From positions 1 through 60,840 of the forward strand of contig JAFPZZ010000006.1 of the NCBI GenBank assembly GCA_017417045.1: 60,840 nucleotides of DNA. The letters run 5' to 3'. Both the position numbers and the translations under genes were made by a program. Of this stretch, positions 35,168 to 44,753 are shown in pieces. Source of the DNA: Bacillota bacterium (GTDB taxonomy: Bacteria; Bacillota; Clostridia; Peptostreptococcales; Anaerovoracaceae). The first letter of the stretch is position 1; each line of letters opens with the position of its first letter. The notes below the pieces were generated by a model. It was not told the origin of the DNA, ran no database searches, and saw only the letters and a program-made list of their open reading frames with translations.

Positions 35168-36238
35168 ATGACTTTCAGGACCGGAAACGACATCGGAAAA
35201 CTCTGCAGAAAACTCATGTGCCTGGCGCTGTGCGCCGCTATGATCATAGGCCTCGCGGCCTGCGGTGAGAAAAAAGAGGCCGAGCCCGCGGAGGACTCGC
35301 CGAAGACCTACAAGGTGGGCATCTGCAATTACGTGGACGACGCGTCCCTCAATCAGATCGCTGACAATATCAGGGCAGGGCTCGCCGAAGAGGAGCAGCG
35401 CCTCGGCGTCAGCTTCGAGATACGCTACGAGAACTGCAACGCAGACTCCGCGGTGCTCGCGCAGATAATCTCGGATTTCACGAGCGAAGGCGTGGACCTG
35501 ATGATAGGCATCGCGACGCCCGTAGCTATGGCCATGCAGTCAGCGACCGAGGACAGCGGCATCCCCGTGATATTCTCCGCGGTCTCGGATCCCCTGGCCT
35601 GCGGCCTGGTGGAGAGCCTCGAACAGCCCGGCGCGAACATAACGGGGACCTCGGATTACCTCAACACCAACGCCCTGCTTGAGCTCATCTTCGCGGTCGA
35701 CCCGGAGGCTGACAAGATAGGCCTTCTCTACGACATAGGGCAGGATTCCTCCGCCGGCCCGATAGCCGAGGCCAAGCGCATTCTTGCGGAAAGAGGAGTT
35801 GAGACCGTCGACTACACCGCCGGAAACAACCAGGAGGCCATACTCGCGGTCCAGTCCCTCCTGAGCTCGGACGTGGACGCAGTCTTCACCCCTACCGATA
35901 ACACGATGATGACCGCCGAGCTCTCGATATACGAGATGCTCAGCGAGGCCGGCATTCCCCACTACGCCGGCGCCGATTCCTTCGCGCTGAACGGGGCCTT
36001 CATAGGCTTCGGTGTCGACTATGCCGAGCTCGGGAAGCAGACAGCCTACATGGTCTCTGCAGTCCTCTGTGAAGGCGCCGACCCCGCGTCGACCCCGGTC
36101 ATGACCTTCGACAACGGAAAGGTCACGATCAATACCGATATCTGCGAAGATCTGGGCTACGATTACGACGATGTGGCGAAGGCCTTCGAGGGACTCTGCA
36201 CCAAGACCGAGCCCATCAGGACAGCCGAGAGCTTCTAA
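35168..36238 (+). CDS. trpX: TrpX-family tryptophan ABC binding lipoprotein (copy 2)
   Basis: 356-residue lipoprotein with a longer N-terminus than copy 1 and lipobox GLAAC. It shares GLAACGEKKEAEP with copy 1, as expected of a duplication, but the mature part is well diverged. Fold motifs: GICNYVDDASLNQIAD, ENCNADSAVLAQIISDF, GTSDYLNTNALLE, KIGLLYDIGQ, FTPTDNTMMTAE. The Trp T-box sets the likely substrate as tryptophan. AAAGGAGACATC before the ATG at 35168; the open frame extends into the T-box but is not used. Confidence 0.9.
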   Translation: MTFRTGNDIGKLCRKLMCLALCAAMIIGLAACGEKKEAEPAEDSPKTYKVGICNYVDDASLNQIADNIRAGLAEEEQRLGVSFEIRYENCNADSAVLAQIISDFTSEGVDLMIGIATPVAMAMQSATEDSGIPVIFSAVSDPLACGLVESLEQPGANITGTSDYLNTNALLELIFAVDPEADKIGLLYDIGQDSSAGPIAEAKRILAERGVETVDYTAGNNQEAILAVQSLLSSDVDAVFTPTDNTMMTAELSIYEMLSEAGIPHYAGADSFALNGAFIGFGVDYAELGKQTAYMVSAVLCEGADPASTPVMTFDNGKVTINTDICEDLGYDYDDVAKAFEGLCTKTEPIRTAESF

Positions 36239-36339
36239 AGATCTGGGATCAGACGGGACGACCGGCGCATCGCAGCCGATCCGATGAGACCGGTAAGCAA
36301 GAGCTTTACTCAGAAAAATAAACTTATACAGGAAAGACC

Positions 36340-37263
36340 ATGACCCTTATATCTTCTTTAAACCTCATACAGACCGCTCTCGAGCTGGGGCTCATCTGCT
36401 CGCTGACCGTGCTCGCGCTCTTCCTGAGCTATTCCATGCTCGGAGTCTGCGACCTCTCGACCGACGGATGCTTCACGCTAGGCGCGGCTGCCGGAGCCGT
36501 CGTAGTTCTTGCAGGACACCCCTGGCTCTCGCTGCCCGCGGCTATGCTCGCGGGCTGTCTCAGCGGCCTGGTAACGGCTGTGCTTCAGACACGCATGGGA
36601 GTCAACAGCCTCCTTGCGGGCATAGTCGTAAATACGGGGCTGTACTCCGTCAATATAGCAGTAATGGGGGGCTCTTCCCTCCTTAATATGAACAAGGCGA
36701 CCACGGTATTCACCATGGCCAAGGATCTGCTCAAGGGAAGCGCGCTGGAAGGCATGTGGAAGCTCATACCCGCAGCCCTTTTCGCGCTGGCAGCGGCGGG
36801 CCTGCTGAGCCTGTTCCTCAGGACAAGGCTGGGGCTCGCGATAAGAGCTACCGGGGACAACCTCGCGATGGTGAAGTCCTCGTCGATAGATCCCGCCTTC
36901 ACGACAACGGCCGGGCTTTGCATCTCGAACTCACTCACCGCGCTCTCGGGCTGCCTTCTCGCGCAGTCGCAGCGCTCGGTAAACATAGACATAGGCTCGG
37001 GCATGCTGACGGTGGCGCTGGCGTCGCTGCTCATAGGAGGCGTCTTTTTCAGGGGAAGGAGCATCCCTCTGAGGGTTCTGATCATGCTCTTCGGAGCCTT
37101 CGTCTTCAGGCTGGGCTACACGCTTGCGCTGAGGCTCAATATGCCTGCCTTCATGCTCAGGCTCATATCCTCCGTGATAGTGGTCATAGCCATCTCCGCT
37201 CCCTACCTGCACTCCAGGATGCCCCTTATAAAGCGCAGGATGGAGCTGAAAAGGGAGGCCTGA
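36340..37263 (+). CDS. trpY: TrpY-type tryptophan ABC permease (copy 2)
   Basis: 307-residue permease with about eight helices, homologous to copy 1 throughout: LFLSYSMLGVCDLSTDGCFTLG, GLVTAVLQTRMGVNSLLAGI, AIRATGDNLAMVKSSSID, IGSGMLTVALASLLIGG. Starts 101 bases after trpX and stops 1 base before the ATPase. Confidence 0.9.
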   Translation: MTLISSLNLIQTALELGLICSLTVLALFLSYSMLGVCDLSTDGCFTLGAAAGAVVVLAGHPWLSLPAAMLAGCLSGLVTAVLQTRMGVNSLLAGIVVNTGLYSVNIAVMGGSSLLNMNKATTVFTMAKDLLKGSALEGMWKLIPAALFALAAAGLLSLFLRTRLGLAIRATGDNLAMVKSSSIDPAFTTTAGLCISNSLTALSGCLLAQSQRSVNIDIGSGMLTVALASLLIGGVFFRGRSIPLRVLIMLFGAFVFRLGYTLALRLNMPAFMLRLISSVIVVIAISAPYLHSRMPLIKRRMELKREA

Positions 37264-37264
37264 G

Positions 37265-38065
37265 ATGCTGGAGCTGAAGAACGTTTCGATAAGCTTTTCA
37301 AAGGGCACAGCGGACGAGCACAGGGCGATAGGCCGCCTGAGCCTGCGCGTGGATGAGGGCGAGTTCGTAACGATAATAGGGGCGAACGGGGCCGGGAAAT
37401 CCACCCTCTTCAACCTCATATGCGGGAGCCTCATCCCGGATGAGGGAAGCGTGTTCATAGACGGCCGCAATGTGACGATGGACCCCGAGCACAGGAGGGC
37501 CGCCTACATAGGCCGCATATTCCGGGATCCTATGAGGGGGAGCGCCCCGGGACTCACGATAGAAGAGAACCTCAGCCTCGCTGCGGGGACGGGAAAGTGG
37601 ATGAGCCTGGGGAGCCGGCAGGATCATAAGCGATTCAGAGACGCCCTGGCTCAGCTCGGAATGGGACTCGAAGACAGGATGACGCAGCCTGTCGGTCTGC
37701 TCTCGGGAGGTCAAAGGCAGGCAGTAACGCTCATGATGGCAGTGATCAATCCTCCTAAGCTGCTGCTGCTCGACGAGCACACCGCCGCGCTGGATCCCGG
37801 TTCGGCGGAAAAGGTCCTGGATATAACGAAGCAGGCCGTCGCCCTCGACCGACTGACCTGCCTTATGATAACACACGATATGGGAGCGGCGCTCAGGCTG
37901 GGGAGCCGCACGCTCATGATGGACCAAGGACGAGTCATATACGACGTCGAGGGCGAAGAGCGCTCTGGACTGAGCACTCAGGACCTGCTGAGGAAGTTCA
38001 GGGAGACCTCCGGCAGGGAGCTCGAAAGCGACCGCATGCTGCTTTCAGCGGGCCGCAAGCCTTAG
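37265..38065 (+). CDS. trpZ: TrpZ-type tryptophan ABC ATPase (copy 2)
   Basis: 266-residue ATPase. Walker A GANGAGKST, Q-loop RIFRDPMRGS, signature LLSGGQRQAV, Walker B LLLLDEHTAALDP (identical to copy 1) and switch MITHDMGAAL. About 16 residues longer than copy 1, at the C-terminus. CCGCAAGCCTTAG at its stop recurs at 38109. Confidence 0.92.
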   Translation: MLELKNVSISFSKGTADEHRAIGRLSLRVDEGEFVTIIGANGAGKSTLFNLICGSLIPDEGSVFIDGRNVTMDPEHRRAAYIGRIFRDPMRGSAPGLTIEENLSLAAGTGKWMSLGSRQDHKRFRDALAQLGMGLEDRMTQPVGLLSGGQRQAVTLMMAVINPPKLLLLDEHTAALDPGSAEKVLDITKQAVALDRLTCLMITHDMGAALRLGSRTLMMDQGRVIYDVEGEERSGLSTQDLLRKFRETSGRELESDRMLLSAGRKP

Positions 38066-38126
38066 GCGCAGGATGCCCGAGGGCAAGAGCTGGATGCCTG
38101 CCACAGCACCGCAAGCCTTAGCCCCG

Positions 38127-40814
38127 CTACAGCAGCGCGAGGACTATCACCGCGGCCGACAGGGCGACGAACATGATCATCCCTGTGTTCAGCCATGCGC
38201 AGCGCCTCGCCGCCCGCGGGCGCAGCTGCGACGGGGCGAAGCCGAAGCTGAGCCTCTGCGAATACTGCGCAAGGAAGGCCGCCCCGAGGAAGAACAGCGT
38301 GACTATCAGGGAGAAAAATGCCAGTACTGGCGCGGGGTATATCCCCTCTTCCCCGCTCTCAAGCGTAAGGGTCATGATATACGGCGCTATCACGCCGCCC
38401 ATGAAGTTCACGCACATGTGAAGTCCTATGGTGTATACGATCCTGTCCGTCTTGATATAAACGGCTCCCAGCAGCAGGCCTAGAAGGCTCGCGTAGCAGA
38501 ACTGCGGAAGGTTCCCGTGGAACAGGCCGAAGCATACAGCGCTGAAGACTACGGCGGTCTTTTCGCCGTATCTTCTTGTGCGCCTTATCAGGGCCTTTCT
38601 GAACAGCAGCTCCTCTATCACCGGGGCCAGGACGACGACCACCAGTGTGCGGGGAAGGAACTGAGTATCCGTGAAGAGGTCCGTCAGCGGGTTCATATCC
38701 GCCGCGCTGACCGCTCCCCCGCCGAAGAAATAGCTGAATAGAGCGCTCAATATCAGGCCTATTATATTACCGCTGTACATCAGGAAAAAGCCTATGGGTA
38801 TAAGGCCGAGCCAGGCCGGCAAGCTGAGCTTTCTAGTCATCTCCCCGTCAGACGCGGGGAGCTTTTTCATGATCAGCAGGCCTACAGGTATGGCGACCAG
38901 GTACAGCGGCGCCATCTGGACGAGCCATACCAGCCACGGATGCTCCGCTCCGAAGCCGGCCGGAAGCTGACTCGCGGCACGCAGCTGCAGGAAGGTAGAT
39001 ATCGCCAGCATTATGAAAAGGGCCCTTCCTATGCGGTCGAAACTGCCTTTCGCCTCCGCCGGGTCGCCCGGGCAGTTCTCGTCCGTATATACCGGTCTTC
39101 CGGGCCTCGGATCGAGCAGCCTTCCGGACAGCGATATGAAGATCATGGTCAGCATGAGATTGAGCAGCGAGGCCGCGAAAATGCCAAGCGCCGTCCTGCC
39201 GAACACCGCCGCAACGGCGATGACGCCCACGTCCGGAAGCAGTCCGAAGTATATGAACATTATCTGAACGAGTTGTTTGACCGTGGTCCCTGCGTTCGCC
39301 GGAGTGGAGAGCGCTATGAAGGAGCCGCAGCTGCCCGCGTATAGATCCACCGATAATATAAGCGGAACGCAGATGAGCAGCAGTTTTATATCCGAGGCGT
39401 TTCCCCCGGAGATGAGCGCGGCTGCCGCGATCGCGGGAAGCAGGTCGAGCAGGCAGCTAAGAGCCCCTCCGAGCGCGGAATAGCTGAGCTTTTTCCACGC
39501 GTATTCCGGGATGAGCGCCGTAAGATCTATCTTGGTATCCTCCTCGAGCGGATTTCCGAGAGCCCTGAAAAAGACCATGGCTCCGAGCGCGAACGCCGCG
39601 GGCACGCAGCTGGACGACTCCATCACGCTGCGCATGAAGAACGAGACTCCGGCCGCAACGGCAAGGTAGAACCCGGAGGTCTTCGTGATCAGAAGCAGCT
39701 TAGAGAAGCGCTTCCTGTTGAGCACGGACTTCCAGAAGAACACGCTCGCGCCCAGTCCCCTGTTCATACCGTCTCTTTCTATATCGCTCTTTATCTTCTT
39801 CTTTTTTGCGCTGCCGAAGGCGCTCTTCTTTTCCTCGATGTCGCGCATCGCCTGCGCGAGTTCCTCGGACTTGGCCATGGCTTCCTCGTAGAAGTCGGCA
39901 TTCATGTTCCATATGTGCCTCGTGAAGAGCGCGGCCCCGGCTACGGTCGCGACCAGGCAGAGCAGAGACATGGACATCCTTCCCTCAGCGGCATACATGC
40001 CCATGCCCTTTATCCAGCCCCAGATGGGGACTACCCTGCTGAGCGGCGCGTTGAAGAAGGAGAAGGCTGCCTTAAGAGGCGAGCCTCCATTGGCCTTCCA
40101 CCACGTGAACCACGCAGCTGCCGGCACCAGTATGAGGGCGTAGAGCGCTCCATCGGCGTATCTCTTAGTCTTAGGGCTGTCCGCCGAGGCGAGATATATG
40201 TAGGTCTCGAGCAGCTTCCCGAAGAACATCGAGAAGAACCAGCCGAGCATTATCATTATCCTTGCGGGAAGTCCTATGCCCATGTTTTCGGCTATATTCC
40301 CGAAGTTGATGAGCATATACACCGTCATGTACAGCATTACGCCGAGCTGCATGAGCAGACGGAAGAACAGCACCGTCTGCGGCCGCAGCGGCGACGCGAA
40401 GAGCAGGCTGACATCGGCCGGCAGGAACCTGCCTCCATTCCCCTTTTCGGCCATGAGTATGCTCAAGAGCATCGCGGCCAGTATGACTCCACCGTAGATC
40501 AACTCGAAGATGTCTCTGACTCCCGAAGAGCCTTCCTCGCCGTCGCCTGGCAGCGCCGGATCTTCGGACGGCGGGATCAAAACTTCAGAGCCGGGCGGCT
40601 CCGCAGAGGGACCGTAGTCCTCGCTGTACCATTCCGCCCCGGGCTCCGGCACGGGCTCCATATCGTCCGAGATATCGGACAGCATGCCCACGCCAAAGCC
40701 GATAAGGCCGCCTATCAGACCGCAGGCGAGTATGAATACCAGCACCCAGGTCTTGAGCATTTTCCTTATCTGGTTTATGAAGGAATGGAAGGCGTAATAA
40801 GCTATGAAGCTCAT
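38127..40814 (-). CDS. ABC-2-type permease fused to a CPBP intramembrane protease
   Basis: 895-residue polytopic protein. Residues ~1-560 form an ABC-exporter permease: a first helix near 22-44, an Asp/Glu/Pro-rich extracytoplasmic loop to ~120, then several helices. Residues ~590-890 are a CPBP/Abi glutamic protease-type domain. Its motifs are APVIEELLFRKALIRR (EExxxR, near 745), FGLFHGNLPQF and GLHMCVNFMGG, so all predicted catalytic residues are present. Its ATPase is encoded just upstream with a 4-base overlap. Export linked to membrane proteolysis is inferred. Confidence 0.85.
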   Translation of the reverse strand: MSFIAYYAFHSFINQIRKMLKTWVLVFILACGLIGGLIGFGVGMLSDISDDMEPVPEPGAEWYSEDYGPSAEPPGSEVLIPPSEDPALPGDGEEGSSGVRDIFELIYGGVILAAMLLSILMAEKGNGGRFLPADVSLLFASPLRPQTVLFFRLLMQLGVMLYMTVYMLINFGNIAENMGIGLPARIMIMLGWFFSMFFGKLLETYIYLASADSPKTKRYADGALYALILVPAAAWFTWWKANGGSPLKAAFSFFNAPLSRVVPIWGWIKGMGMYAAEGRMSMSLLCLVATVAGAALFTRHIWNMNADFYEEAMAKSEELAQAMRDIEEKKSAFGSAKKKKIKSDIERDGMNRGLGASVFFWKSVLNRKRFSKLLLITKTSGFYLAVAAGVSFFMRSVMESSSCVPAAFALGAMVFFRALGNPLEEDTKIDLTALIPEYAWKKLSYSALGGALSCLLDLLPAIAAAALISGGNASDIKLLLICVPLILSVDLYAGSCGSFIALSTPANAGTTVKQLVQIMFIYFGLLPDVGVIAVAAVFGRTALGIFAASLLNLMLTMIFISLSGRLLDPRPGRPVYTDENCPGDPAEAKGSFDRIGRALFIMLAISTFLQLRAASQLPAGFGAEHPWLVWLVQMAPLYLVAIPVGLLIMKKLPASDGEMTRKLSLPAWLGLIPIGFFLMYSGNIIGLILSALFSYFFGGGAVSAADMNPLTDLFTDTQFLPRTLVVVVLAPVIEELLFRKALIRRTRRYGEKTAVVFSAVCFGLFHGNLPQFCYASLLGLLLGAVYIKTDRIVYTIGLHMCVNFMGGVIAPYIMTLTLESGEEGIYPAPVLAFFSLIVTLFFLGAAFLAQYSQRLSFGFAPSQLRPRAARRCAWLNTGMIMFVALSAAVIVLALL

Positions 40815-41566
40815 ACCTCTGCGCCCTCCCCGGTCTTTTCAGTTTTGTCCGCAGCCTCATCCTCCGGCTTAAGGCCCTCCGTCACTTCGAAGAAGAGCTG
40901 CTCCAGGCTCTTGTTCTGAGCGTCAAGCTCCTCCCTAAGAACGTTGGCTTTGACCTTTCCGCCCTGCATTATGACGGTCCTGTCCCAGAGCATGTCTACG
41001 CTGTCTATGATGTGCGTGCTCACGAGCAGGGTACGGCCCTGGACGCGGAGCTCCTCTATAGTCGATCTCAGCTCCTTGATCGCATGCGGATCGAGACCTA
41101 TCATGGGCTCGTCCAGAAGTATGACCTGCGGTTCGGGAAGCAGCCCAAGGCAGAGGTTCAGCTTCTGCTGCATGCCCTTGGAGAGCTCGTCGCCGAACTT
41201 CCTGCTGTGCTCGCTGAGCTCGAAGCGCGCTAAAAGCGCCTCCTTGCGCGCGCTGTAGTCCGTGAGCCTGTAGGCTCTCGCGAGGAACTCCATGTGCTCC
41301 GAGACCGTCAGGTTGGGATAGAGCGCGGGGATCTCCGGCACGTAGCCTATGATCCTCCTCGCCTGGGGAGTCTTGTTCTCCTCTCCTCCGACGAGTATCT
41401 CGCCGTCGAATTTGAGAAAACCTATTATGGACTTCATTATGGTGCTCTTCCCTGCCCCATTCGGACCGAGAAGGACCGTGACCGAGCCCGGATCGAGCGT
41501 GAAACTGACGTCGTCGACCGCGAGCGTCTTTCCGTATCTTTTCGTAACGTGTCTTACTTCCAGCAT
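40811..41566 (-). CDS. ABC transporter ATPase, partner of permease-CPBP fusion
   Basis: 251-residue ATPase: Walker A GPNGAGKST, Q-loop YVPEIPALYP, signature ELSKGMQQKL, Walker B VILLDEPMIGLDP, switch VSTHIIDSV. The ELSKGMQQKL signature is usual in ABC-2 exporters. Short acidic C-tail. Four-base overlap with the fusion permease and 3 bases after the ydcF-like gene. Confidence 0.93.
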   Translation of the reverse strand: MLEVRHVTKRYGKTLAVDDVSFTLDPGSVTVLLGPNGAGKSTIMKSIIGFLKFDGEILVGGEENKTPQARRIIGYVPEIPALYPNLTVSEHMEFLARAYRLTDYSARKEALLARFELSEHSRKFGDELSKGMQQKLNLCLGLLPEPQVILLDEPMIGLDPHAIKELRSTIEELRVQGRTLLVSTHIIDSVDMLWDRTVIMQGGKVKANVLREELDAQNKSLEQLFFEVTEGLKPEDEAADKTEKTGEGAEV

Positions 41567-41569
41567 AAA

Positions 41570-42307
41570 CTACCTCTTGATCGCGTTTATCATCATCCCG
41601 CACGCCTCCCGCATGAGATTGGAGAGCTTTAAAAGCGGCCTCGCCGTTTCGGCGGGGATCAGCGCGGGTCTTATTCCTGTGTATTTTTCCGCGAGGAAGG
41701 CCGCCCTGCAGAGATGATACTCGCTGGAGCAGACCGCTATGTCCAGGTCCCTCCAGTCTTCGCCCTCGGCTTTGGCTATGATATCCGCAGAAAACCTTAG
41801 GTTCTCCTCGGTGCTCACGGCCTTCTCCTCGGCTATCACGCGGTCCTCGCCTATGCCGCGCGAGACGAGCCAGCTCTTCATGCAGCTGCCCTCGCTCATA
41901 TCCTCTCCGCTGCCCTTTCCTCCGCTGACTACGGCAGTGCATTCGGGATGCTCCTCGAGAAAAGCCTGAGCCGCCTCGAGCCTCTCCCGAAGAGACGGGG
42001 ACGGGCTGCTTCCGTGCACGGCGGCGCCCAGGACTATCAGATAGTCCGCGCGCTCGGGGACATCTCCCTTAGAAGCGTCAAGGACCATGGCCTCGAAGTG
42101 CCAGAAGACAGCCATAAAGGCCGCGATAAAAGCGAGGAGGACGATCTTCGCCTTCCTTGGCAGGATAACGAGCAGTACAGCGGCAGCGGAGACCGCTATG
42201 AGTACGAGCGCCAGAAAGCCGTAGCCCCTGAGCGCGAATCTGAAGAACGCGGCCAGCACCGCGAGCAGCGCGGCCACGGATAGAACTGTTTTCTTGAGTG
42301 CTTTCAT
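41570..42307 (-). CDS. YdcF/ElyC-family (DUF218) membrane protein
   Basis: 245 residues: two or three N-terminal helices (to ~75) and a DUF218 domain beginning YLIVLGAAVHG, with VVSGGKGSGEDMSEG, the RVIAEEKAVSTEENLRFS segment and a C-terminal VCSSEYHLCRA. DUF218 members such as ElyC act in envelope integrity. In an operon with the ABC exporter. Confidence 0.88.
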   Translation of the reverse strand: MKALKKTVLSVAALLAVLAAFFRFALRGYGFLALVLIAVSAAAVLLVILPRKAKIVLLAFIAAFMAVFWHFEAMVLDASKGDVPERADYLIVLGAAVHGSSPSPSLRERLEAAQAFLEEHPECTAVVSGGKGSGEDMSEGSCMKSWLVSRGIGEDRVIAEEKAVSTEENLRFSADIIAKAEGEDWRDLDIAVCSSEYHLCRAAFLAEKYTGIRPALIPAETARPLLKLSNLMREACGMMINAIKR

Positions 42308-42340
42308 CTGTTTCTTTTGTTACTTTCGATCGGGACTACC

Positions 42341-43978
42341 CTATATGAGATAGTCCACGAGACCCCTCAGGCCTTCTCTTTCGTATATCCCCCTGTAATA
42401 AGACAGCTCCTCGTCTATGAGGCTGTCTATCATCTTCTTTCCGAGCAGCTCCACCGGGGCCTTATCGTCGGTCAGAAGGTAAGCGTTCTCCGACATGACG
42501 CAGGGCCTGAGCCTCTCCGATATATCCCCGCAGAGCGAGTAAACGTCCTCTGCCTCGGGCGAGGCATCCCCGGCGAACTCGGCTCGCCCCTGCTTCAGAA
42601 GCTCCGCCGGATCAGTACTGTTTCCGCTCTTCAGGGCGAAGAGCTCCCTGTTGCTCATGTGAGGGACGTCGACGGTGCAGACGCTCCCGAACACCCCGCA
42701 TATGGTATCGGACAGATATTCGTTGATCGAGCCCTCCCCGTCGGAATGCATGTTCATGTTCACGACCATGACGCCGCCGTCCTTCAGATGCTCATTCACA
42801 AGGCTGAAGAACTCCCTGCTGCTCATCTGAAACGGAATGGTTATATCCTGGTAGGCATCCACGAGTATGACGTCGTAGAGCTTTTCGCTCTGCTGTATAA
42901 AGGCCCGGCCGTCGTATTCGAAGGTGCTTACGCTCTCGGGCATGTCGAAGTATCTGTAAGCGAGCTCGGTTATCTTGCCGTCTATCTCCACGCCTTCTAT
43001 ATCAGAGCCGGGGAAATACTTCGAGCACTGCGAGGCGAAGGTCCCGCTGCCGTTGCCCAGTATCAGTATATCCAGGGCCTCCCCGTCCGAAGCGGCGCTT
43101 GCCATCACCGGAGCCGCGAGGGCGTAGTCGTAGTACATGCCGGTGAGCCCGCCGTCCTTCATCATTATGGACTGGACTCCGAAGAGGACGTTGGTGGAGA
43201 GTATGACGCTCTCGTCGTCCTCCTTGACCTGCAGGTAATTGTAGACCGAATCTCCTTCGTAGAGCAGCTCGTCCTCCCAAAAGGCGAAGGAAGCGTTCGC
43301 GGAGAGCAGGGATACGGCGACGAAGACGGCGGTAAGCGCCGCCGCCCTTTTGCCGAAACCGCCGGCGCTGAGAAAGTACGCCAGGGAGAGCAAAAGCAGC
43401 ACCCCTGAGAATATCACGAAGCTTGCGGAGGTCCCGAAAGCCGGTATTGTGACGAAGGTCGGAAGGAAGGTCCCGAGTATGCTGCCTATGGTGTTGAAGG
43501 CGCCTAGCCTTCCGACGACCTCGCCGCTCTCTCCCGCATTCTCGAGTATGTAGCGCACCAGAGAAGGCGTCACCGTTCCCAGCAGAAAGAGCGGGAACAC
43601 GAAGAGCGCCATGCAGCTCGCGAAGGCCGCCGCCGTCAGGAAGCCCGTGCTCGACGAGAGTATCAGAAGCCCCGAGATCAGCAGTATTATATAGCGCCCC
43701 GCGAATGGTATCGCGGCTATCCAGATCGAGGCTATGAGCATCCTCCTGTAGAGCCTGGCGGGATCCGGATCCCTGTCCGCGCTGCGGCCTCCGTAGAGAT
43801 TGCCCAGCGCCATGGCTATCATGACCGTCCCTATGATTATCGTGTAGATGATCTGGGAGGAACTGAAATAAGGCGCCAGCAGCCTGCTGGCGCCGAGCTC
43901 GACGGCCATTACGGACATCCCCGAAAAGAATTCCGTCATATACAGGAAGGCTTTGTTTTCAAGCAGCTTAGAGCTCAA
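42341..43978 (-). CDS. Membrane-fused spermidine-synthase-like protein
   Basis: 545 residues. Residues ~1-225 hold MFS-like helices (EFFSGMSVMAVELGASRLLAPYF start). The rest is a spermidine-synthase fold with SAM-binding LGNGSGTFASQ, GVEIDGKI, EYDGRAF and VDAYQD. The family is named fused MFS/spermidine synthase; polyamine formation has not been shown for most members. It overlaps the creatininase gene by 11 bases. Confidence 0.87.
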   Translation of the reverse strand: MSSKLLENKAFLYMTEFFSGMSVMAVELGASRLLAPYFSSSQIIYTIIIGTVMIAMALGNLYGGRSADRDPDPARLYRRMLIASIWIAAIPFAGRYIILLISGLLILSSSTGFLTAAAFASCMALFVFPLFLLGTVTPSLVRYILENAGESGEVVGRLGAFNTIGSILGTFLPTFVTIPAFGTSASFVIFSGVLLLLSLAYFLSAGGFGKRAAALTAVFVAVSLLSANASFAFWEDELLYEGDSVYNYLQVKEDDESVILSTNVLFGVQSIMMKDGGLTGMYYDYALAAPVMASAASDGEALDILILGNGSGTFASQCSKYFPGSDIEGVEIDGKITELAYRYFDMPESVSTFEYDGRAFIQQSEKLYDVILVDAYQDITIPFQMSSREFFSLVNEHLKDGGVMVVNMNMHSDGEGSINEYLSDTICGVFGSVCTVDVPHMSNRELFALKSGNSTDPAELLKQGRAEFAGDASPEAEDVYSLCGDISERLRPCVMSENAYLLTDDKAPVELLGKKMIDSLIDEELSYYRGIYEREGLRGLVDYLI

Positions 43979-44723
43979 CTTTTCTGAACTCCTCTATAAA
44001 GGCTTCGGCGTAAGAGACGCAGAGCTCCATCATCGCCTCGCCCTCTTCTTTTTTCGCGTCTCTGGGATCCCAGGGGCCGAACCAGCCGTGAGGAGCGGTC
44101 TCCTTCGTATCCCTCGCTATCCTAAGATCCGCGCCCTTAAAGCGCAGGGACTGGATATGAACGGGATATATCTCGTCCGTGAGCTTCTTCGCGTCCATAT
44201 CCATGGCGAGCTCGAGATGCACCGCGCTCTCGTCCACCGCGAGCATGGCCTCGGTCTCGATCTTGTCGCCGTGCCCGCCGGCATATCTCTTGTCCAGCTG
44301 GCCAACTACTACCCACCAGTCGAGCTCGGCAAGTATGCCGCCCGCTTTGTAGGCCTTGAGCGCCGCGCTGTCGATAGCGGGAGTGTTTCCTCCGTGGCCG
44401 TTAAGCACCAGAAAGCGCCTCGCGCCGTGGCTCATCAGGCCCTCTACGATCTTACCGAGAAGGAGCGAGAGGCCCTCGACGCCTATGCTCACCGTCCCGG
44501 GAAAGCTCATGTGATAATCGCACACGCCGTAGTTCACCGTGGGCGCCACTATGACGTTATCGACGGCGGAGAGCTTATCCGCCATATACTGAGGAACGAG
44601 GAAGTCCGTTCCGAGCGCGCACTGGGGACCGTGCTGCTCAAGGCTTCCGACCGGGATTATGACCACAGGATCGTTTTTGAACGCCTCGGCCGCCTGCGCG
44701 TATGACATCTTTTCGAGCTTCAT
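43968..44723 (-). CDS. Creatininase-family amidohydrolase
   Basis: 251-residue creatinine amidohydrolase fold. Metal-site motifs IPVGSLEQHGPQCALGTD (~20-37), VNGHGGNTPAI (~110-120) and later GHGDKIETEAML are visible. Relatives hydrolyse creatinine, mycofactocin-precursor peptides or other cyclic amides, so substrate is open. First gene of the minus-strand operon down to the ABC-CPBP fusion. CGAAAGGAAGGAGCAGC precedes the ATG. Confidence 0.88.
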   Translation of the reverse strand: MKLEKMSYAQAAEAFKNDPVVIIPVGSLEQHGPQCALGTDFLVPQYMADKLSAVDNVIVAPTVNYGVCDYHMSFPGTVSIGVEGLSLLLGKIVEGLMSHGARRFLVLNGHGGNTPAIDSAALKAYKAGGILAELDWWVVVGQLDKRYAGGHGDKIETEAMLAVDESAVHLELAMDMDAKKLTDEIYPVHIQSLRFKGADLRIARDTKETAPHGWFGPWDPRDAKKEEGEAMMELCVSYAEAFIEEFRKVEL

Positions 44724-44739
44724 GCTGCTCCTTCCTTTC

Positions 44740-44753
44740 GTTTGTATACGAAC
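44740..44753. promoter_or_regulatory. Possible operator upstream of the creatininase gene
   Basis: GTTTGTATACGAAC, 12 of 14 bases palindromic, just downstream of a TATAAA -10-like box (44762-44757, minus). It would overlap the transcription start. Inference. Confidence 0.35.

Noticed and set aside
38053..38121. 13-bp direct repeat CCGCAAGCCTTAG as an attachment site
   Set aside because: The copies are only 56 bases apart, no integrase is present, and one copy includes the ATPase stop. More likely local duplication.
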